A DNA stretch of 10,002 bases from assembly GCA_030533035.1 (NCBI GenBank), contig JAUNJW010000059.1, forward strand, positions 1 through 10,002. Reading direction: 5' to 3'. A model generated the notes under the pieces. It worked only from the letters and a program-made list of their open reading frames with translations. It was not told where the DNA came from and searched no databases. The stretch comes from Erysipelotrichaceae bacterium. GTDB lineage: Bacteria; Bacillota_I; Bacilli_A; Erysipelotrichales; Erysipelotrichaceae. Positions 8,100 to 10,002 of the stretch are shown here, one piece after another. Within the stretch, counting starts at the first letter, position 1. The number at the start of each line of letters is the position of its first letter. A program made the position numbers and the translations under genes.

Positions 8100-8939
8100 A
8101 TGGCACTGTTCAGACTCAGCTTTACCAGCAAATATCTTGCCGGACCGGCTGACGTCAATGTCATCATGCCGGATCCCGCCTTCGGCAAAGAACCCTCTGA
8201 GTTCTACGGAAGCGGAAAGAAATACAAAGTCCTGTGGCTGCTGCACGGCACCTGGGGCGACTATACCGACTGGATCAGAAAATCCAACGCCGAGCTTTAC
8301 GCCTGTGAAAAACAGATGGTCGTTGTCATGCCTTCGGCGCTGAACTCCAACTATGTCGACTGGAATACCTTCGGCATGGGCCACCATGTCTACTCATTCT
8401 TCTTAAAGGAACTCATGCCGTTAATCTACGGCTGGTTCCCGGTCAGTGACAAAAGGGAGGACAACTTTATTGCCGGTCTTTCCATGGGCGGCAGGGGCGC
8501 CTGTGTCTTTGCCTTCAATCATCCCGGACTGTTTGCCGGCATGTACAGCTTCTCCGCTTCCCCGAAACGGCTGCAGATGCCGGATCCCAACAACCAGTTC
8601 TCCGCCCGTGAGTTCAACCTGATCAACAACTTCGGCGACTTTGACGGCTATCTCAATTCCCCGCTGAACCTGCTCCGTGTTCTGGAGGAGAAAAGGGAAG
8701 AAGGTGTTAAGCTGCCTGAGCTGTACTTTGCCTGCGGCGACCGCGACCCGATCGGCTACCAGGATTTCCTGACATTCCATACATACGCTGAAAAGCACAG
8801 ACTGAAGGCGGACTTCTTCGAAGTGCCCGGCTACAGCCATGAATGGAGATTCTGGGATCTCTGCCTGCAGGACGCCCTGGAGCGCTTCGTGCCTTCCGCC
8901 GGCAAAGTGCCCGTATTCAACCAGTACAGAAAAGTCTGA
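8100..8939 (+). CDS. Alpha/beta-hydrolase esterase (tributyrin esterase / esterase D family)
   Basis: A 279-residue intracellular serine esterase with no signal peptide. Motifs are the oxyanion-hole strand LWLLHGTWGDYTDW, the nucleophile elbow GLSMGG with Ser128, the acid in CGDRDP (probably Asp216) and His247 in GYSHEW. This is the arrangement of the EstA/FrmB-like esterase family, which hydrolyses short-chain acyl esters and can remove acetyl groups from sugars. The ATG at 8100 is chosen because AGGAG (8085-8089) lies 10 nt upstream and the family N-terminus starts here. A longer open frame from 8016 overlaps the IIB-like gene and adds unrelated residues. Only one base separates it from the IIB-like stop codon, so the two form a tightly coupled operon. 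A role in deacylating an imported sugar or glycoside is plausible but is inference. Confidence 0.87.
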   Translation: MALFRLSFTSKYLAGPADVNVIMPDPAFGKEPSEFYGSGKKYKVLWLLHGTWGDYTDWIRKSNAELYACEKQMVVVMPSALNSNYVDWNTFGMGHHVYSFFLKELMPLIYGWFPVSDKREDNFIAGLSMGGRGACVFAFNHPGLFAGMYSFSASPKRLQMPDPNNQFSAREFNLINNFGDFDGYLNSPLNLLRVLEEKREEGVKLPELYFACGDRDPIGYQDFLTFHTYAEKHRLKADFFEVPGYSHEWRFWDLCLQDALERFVPSAGKVPVFNQYRKV

Positions 8940-8954
8940 ACATCCTGTTAACAG

Positions 8955-8981
8955 AAAGACCCGTCAGCTGCGGGTCTTTTT
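8955..8981 (+). terminator. Rho-independent terminator of the IIB-like/esterase operon
   Basis: The perfect 9-bp stem AAAGACCCG (8955-8963) with CGGGTCTTT (8971-8979), loop of 7 nt, continues into a T run (8977-8981). It lies 15 nt past the esterase stop. Confidence 0.9.
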
Positions 8982-9009
8982 CTCTGCCTGTATCAGACAG
9001 CGGTGATAT

Positions 9010-9032
9010 AAAAAAACTCCTGTGCGGAGTTT
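9010..9032 (-). terminator. Rho-independent terminator of the DUF3592-like gene
   Basis: On the minus strand AAACTCC (9032-9026) pairs perfectly with GGAGTTT (9020-9014) around a 5-nt loop, then a run of T (complement of A 9010-9016). It touches the last base of the stop codon (9034-9032). Confidence 0.85.
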
Positions 9033-9361
9033 CAGAGTCTTTCGACGCAGACCGGATATTCTTCATTTCCGGGCAGATATTTGATCCGGATATGTTCACC
9101 TTCCTCATAGCTGCCGGGATTGGACAGAATGCCGTCGATGTCACGGCCGTCCTTCGTCATATAGGAAACGTGGACATCATAGTAATAGCTGACGCCGTCG
9201 GAATCGGAATGTTCCTTTTCTTCAAGCCAGGTGACGACCGCGTCTGCTTCAATGCCCCGGGTTCTGACTTTCCACTGGTAGTAGAAAGCATAGAGGAAAC
9301 CGCAGGCAATGATTGTGATGACAATCAGTGAGAACGGATCGGAAAACAGATTCTTTGACAT
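9032..9361 (-). CDS. Small membrane-anchored DUF3592-like protein
   Basis: A 109-residue protein with one transmembrane segment near the N-terminus (about 11-30, SLIVITIIACGFLYAFYY). A beta-rich domain follows (about 36-109) with the DUF3592-type pattern: EADAVVTW, a YYYDVHVSYMTKDGR hairpin, then EGEHIRIKYLPGNEEYPV. Proteins of this type have no known biochemical activity; many have a comparable short domain next to TM helices. The ATG whose first base is 9361 is chosen because AGGAGG lies 6 nt upstream; the open frame reaches 9415 but has no ribosome binding site there. The gene stands alone between a terminator and a divergent membrane-protein gene. Confidence 0.75.
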   Translation of the reverse strand: MSKNLFSDPFSLIVITIIACGFLYAFYYQWKVRTRGIEADAVVTWLEEKEHSDSDGVSYYYDVHVSYMTKDGRDIDGILSNPGSYEEGEHIRIKYLPGNEEYPVCVERL

Positions 9362-9565
9362 GGGATACCTCCTGCTGTGAATTCCGAAGATGATTCTTCT
9401 GCGGAACATTACCATTTTAGACCAGTCAGGCTGTTTTGAAACAGTGTGTTTGCGGGATTGTTGTATTCAATCTGTTTGTTTTCTAAAATGAAGGCAAAGA
9501 AGAGAGAAACTTATGCCTGAGGCCTGTATCTGATCGGAACAAAGGCATGAAAAGGAGATATTCCT
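9362..9565. promoter_or_regulatory. Divergent intergenic region with mirrored -10 boxes and a central palindrome
   Basis: A 204-bp non-coding gap. Plus strand: TTGTAT (9461-9466), a 17-bp spacer and TAAAAT (9484-9489) form a plausible promoter for the membrane-protein gene, with a leader of about 70 nt. Minus strand: TAAAAT (9419-9414) is a matching -10, with TTTCAA (9441-9436) 16 bp upstream as a weak -35, for the DUF3592-like gene. The two -10 regions form a perfect 9-bp inverted repeat, CATTTTAGA (9413-9421) and TCTAAAATG (9482-9490). The palindrome CTGTTT-TG-AAACAG (9431-9444) covers the minus-strand -35 and is a candidate operator. Confidence 0.4.
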
Positions 9566-10002
9566 ATGACAGTCAAAGTGATGATGGTCATCCTGATCCT
9601 CTGCGGCTGCGCCGGCATGGCGATGCGCGGTGTGCGCCGCTTCATCAAAAGCCTGAAATTCTATACCCAGCTTTCCAATCTGACAGCGATCGTCTCGGCG
9701 TTCCTGTTCCTGGTCACGGACGGGGCGCCATGGGTTTCATACCTGCGCTATCTGGCGGTATGCCTGCTGATCATGACCTGCCTGGTGACAGTCTTTGTCC
9801 TGGTGCCGACGCTCAAGGACACACATCTTCTTCTGTGGTCGCGGGTCGGCTTTCTTCTGCATCTGTTCTGTCCGTTCCTGAACACGGTCAGCTATCTGTT
9901 CCTTGAACCCCACGTCGGTGCGTCCGCGATTATTGTTCCGGCAATAGCCACATTCGTGTACGGCGTGATCATGCTGTATCTGAATTACATCAACAAAATG
10001 GA
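9566..10002 (+). CDS. Polytopic membrane protein of unknown function, Pr6Pr-like (3' end beyond window)
   Basis: The frame from ATG 9566 stays open to the window edge (145 codons). It encodes alternating hydrophobic helices: about residues 3-20, 33-50, 57-75, 84-105 and 112-135. Features are FYTQLSNLTAIVSAFLF, an ARG/LYS-bounded first loop (RGVRRFIKSLK), a short VPTLKDTHLL loop, a helix with GFLLHLFCPFLN, and a C-terminal VYGVIMLYLNY segment. The YT-x-x-SN motif and conserved His-Pro helix resemble bacterial Pr6Pr/FAR-17a-AIG1-like membrane proteins; this is remembered pattern only. AAAGGAG (9551-9557) is 8 nt before the ATG. Another open frame from 9547 is a shadow in a different frame. No function can be assigned. 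Confidence 0.7.
   Translation, partial: MTVKVMMVILILCGCAGMAMRGVRRFIKSLKFYTQLSNLTAIVSAFLFLVTDGAPWVSYLRYLAVCLLIMTCLVTVFVLVPTLKDTHLLLWSRVGFLLHLFCPFLNTVSYLFLEPHVGASAIIVPAIATFVYGVIMLYLNYINKM

Noticed and set aside
9513..9533. A six-codon open frame (MPEACI) in the leader of the membrane-protein gene
   Set aside because: A leader peptide is conceivable after a GAGAG purine stretch, but there is no run of regulatory codons and no convincing attenuator hairpin.
9547..9906. A 119-codon open frame starting at ATG 9547
   Set aside because: The good ribosome binding site (9551-9557) lies inside this frame, 8 nt before the ATG at 9566. The 9566 frame gives a coherent multi-helix membrane protein, while this one gives a Pro/His/Ser-rich shadow.

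Overview
The window looks like an ordinary chromosomal stretch of a Bacillota (Firmicutes) bacterium. Nearly every gene has a purine-rich GGAGG-type ribosome binding site, genes form short co-directional clusters closed by strong hairpin-plus-T-run terminators, and the gene families (6-phospho-beta-glucosidase, PTS IIB-like protein, DUF4003-like protein, bifunctional BirA) are typical of that phylum. Coding DNA is moderately GC-rich for Bacillota. A gut Erysipelotrichia- or Clostridia-like host is plausible, but this is inference and no marker gene settles it. No rRNA, tRNA, IS element, phage gene or CRISPR array was seen.

Layout. (1) 1-3157, + strand: the 3' end of a LysR-type regulator, then, behind its own likely promoter, a GH1 6-phospho-beta-glucosidase and an MFS transporter, closed by a terminator. 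This is a small glycoside-use operon that lacks a local PTS permease. (2) 3183-4189, - strand: birA, the biotin protein ligase/repressor, with its own terminator. (3) 4305-6918, + strand: a probable three-gene operon made of a DUF4003-like helical protein with an alanine-rich tail, an AbiEi-like winged-helix protein (type IV antitoxin family), and an APH/choline-kinase-fold phosphotransferase whose ATG overlaps the AbiEi-like stop codon. (4) 6922-7561, - strand: a class I SAM-dependent methyltransferase. (5) 7616-8981, + strand: an orphan PTS IIB-like protein and a tightly linked esterase. (6) 9010-9361, - strand: a small one-TM DUF3592-like protein. (7) 9566 to the window end, + strand: the 5' part of a polytopic membrane protein.

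The most interesting part is the AbiEi-like/phosphotransferase pair at 5301-6895. AbiEi proteins are normally followed by an AbiEii-type nucleotidyltransferase toxin. Here that position is held by a kinase-fold protein with intact catalytic motifs, in an ATGA overlap. It could be a variant toxin-antitoxin or defence module, or a metabolic kinase with a dedicated regulator; the sequence alone does not decide. Second in interest are the orphan IIB-like protein with a long C-terminal extension coupled to an esterase, and the phospho-glycosidase paired with a non-phosphorylating transporter.
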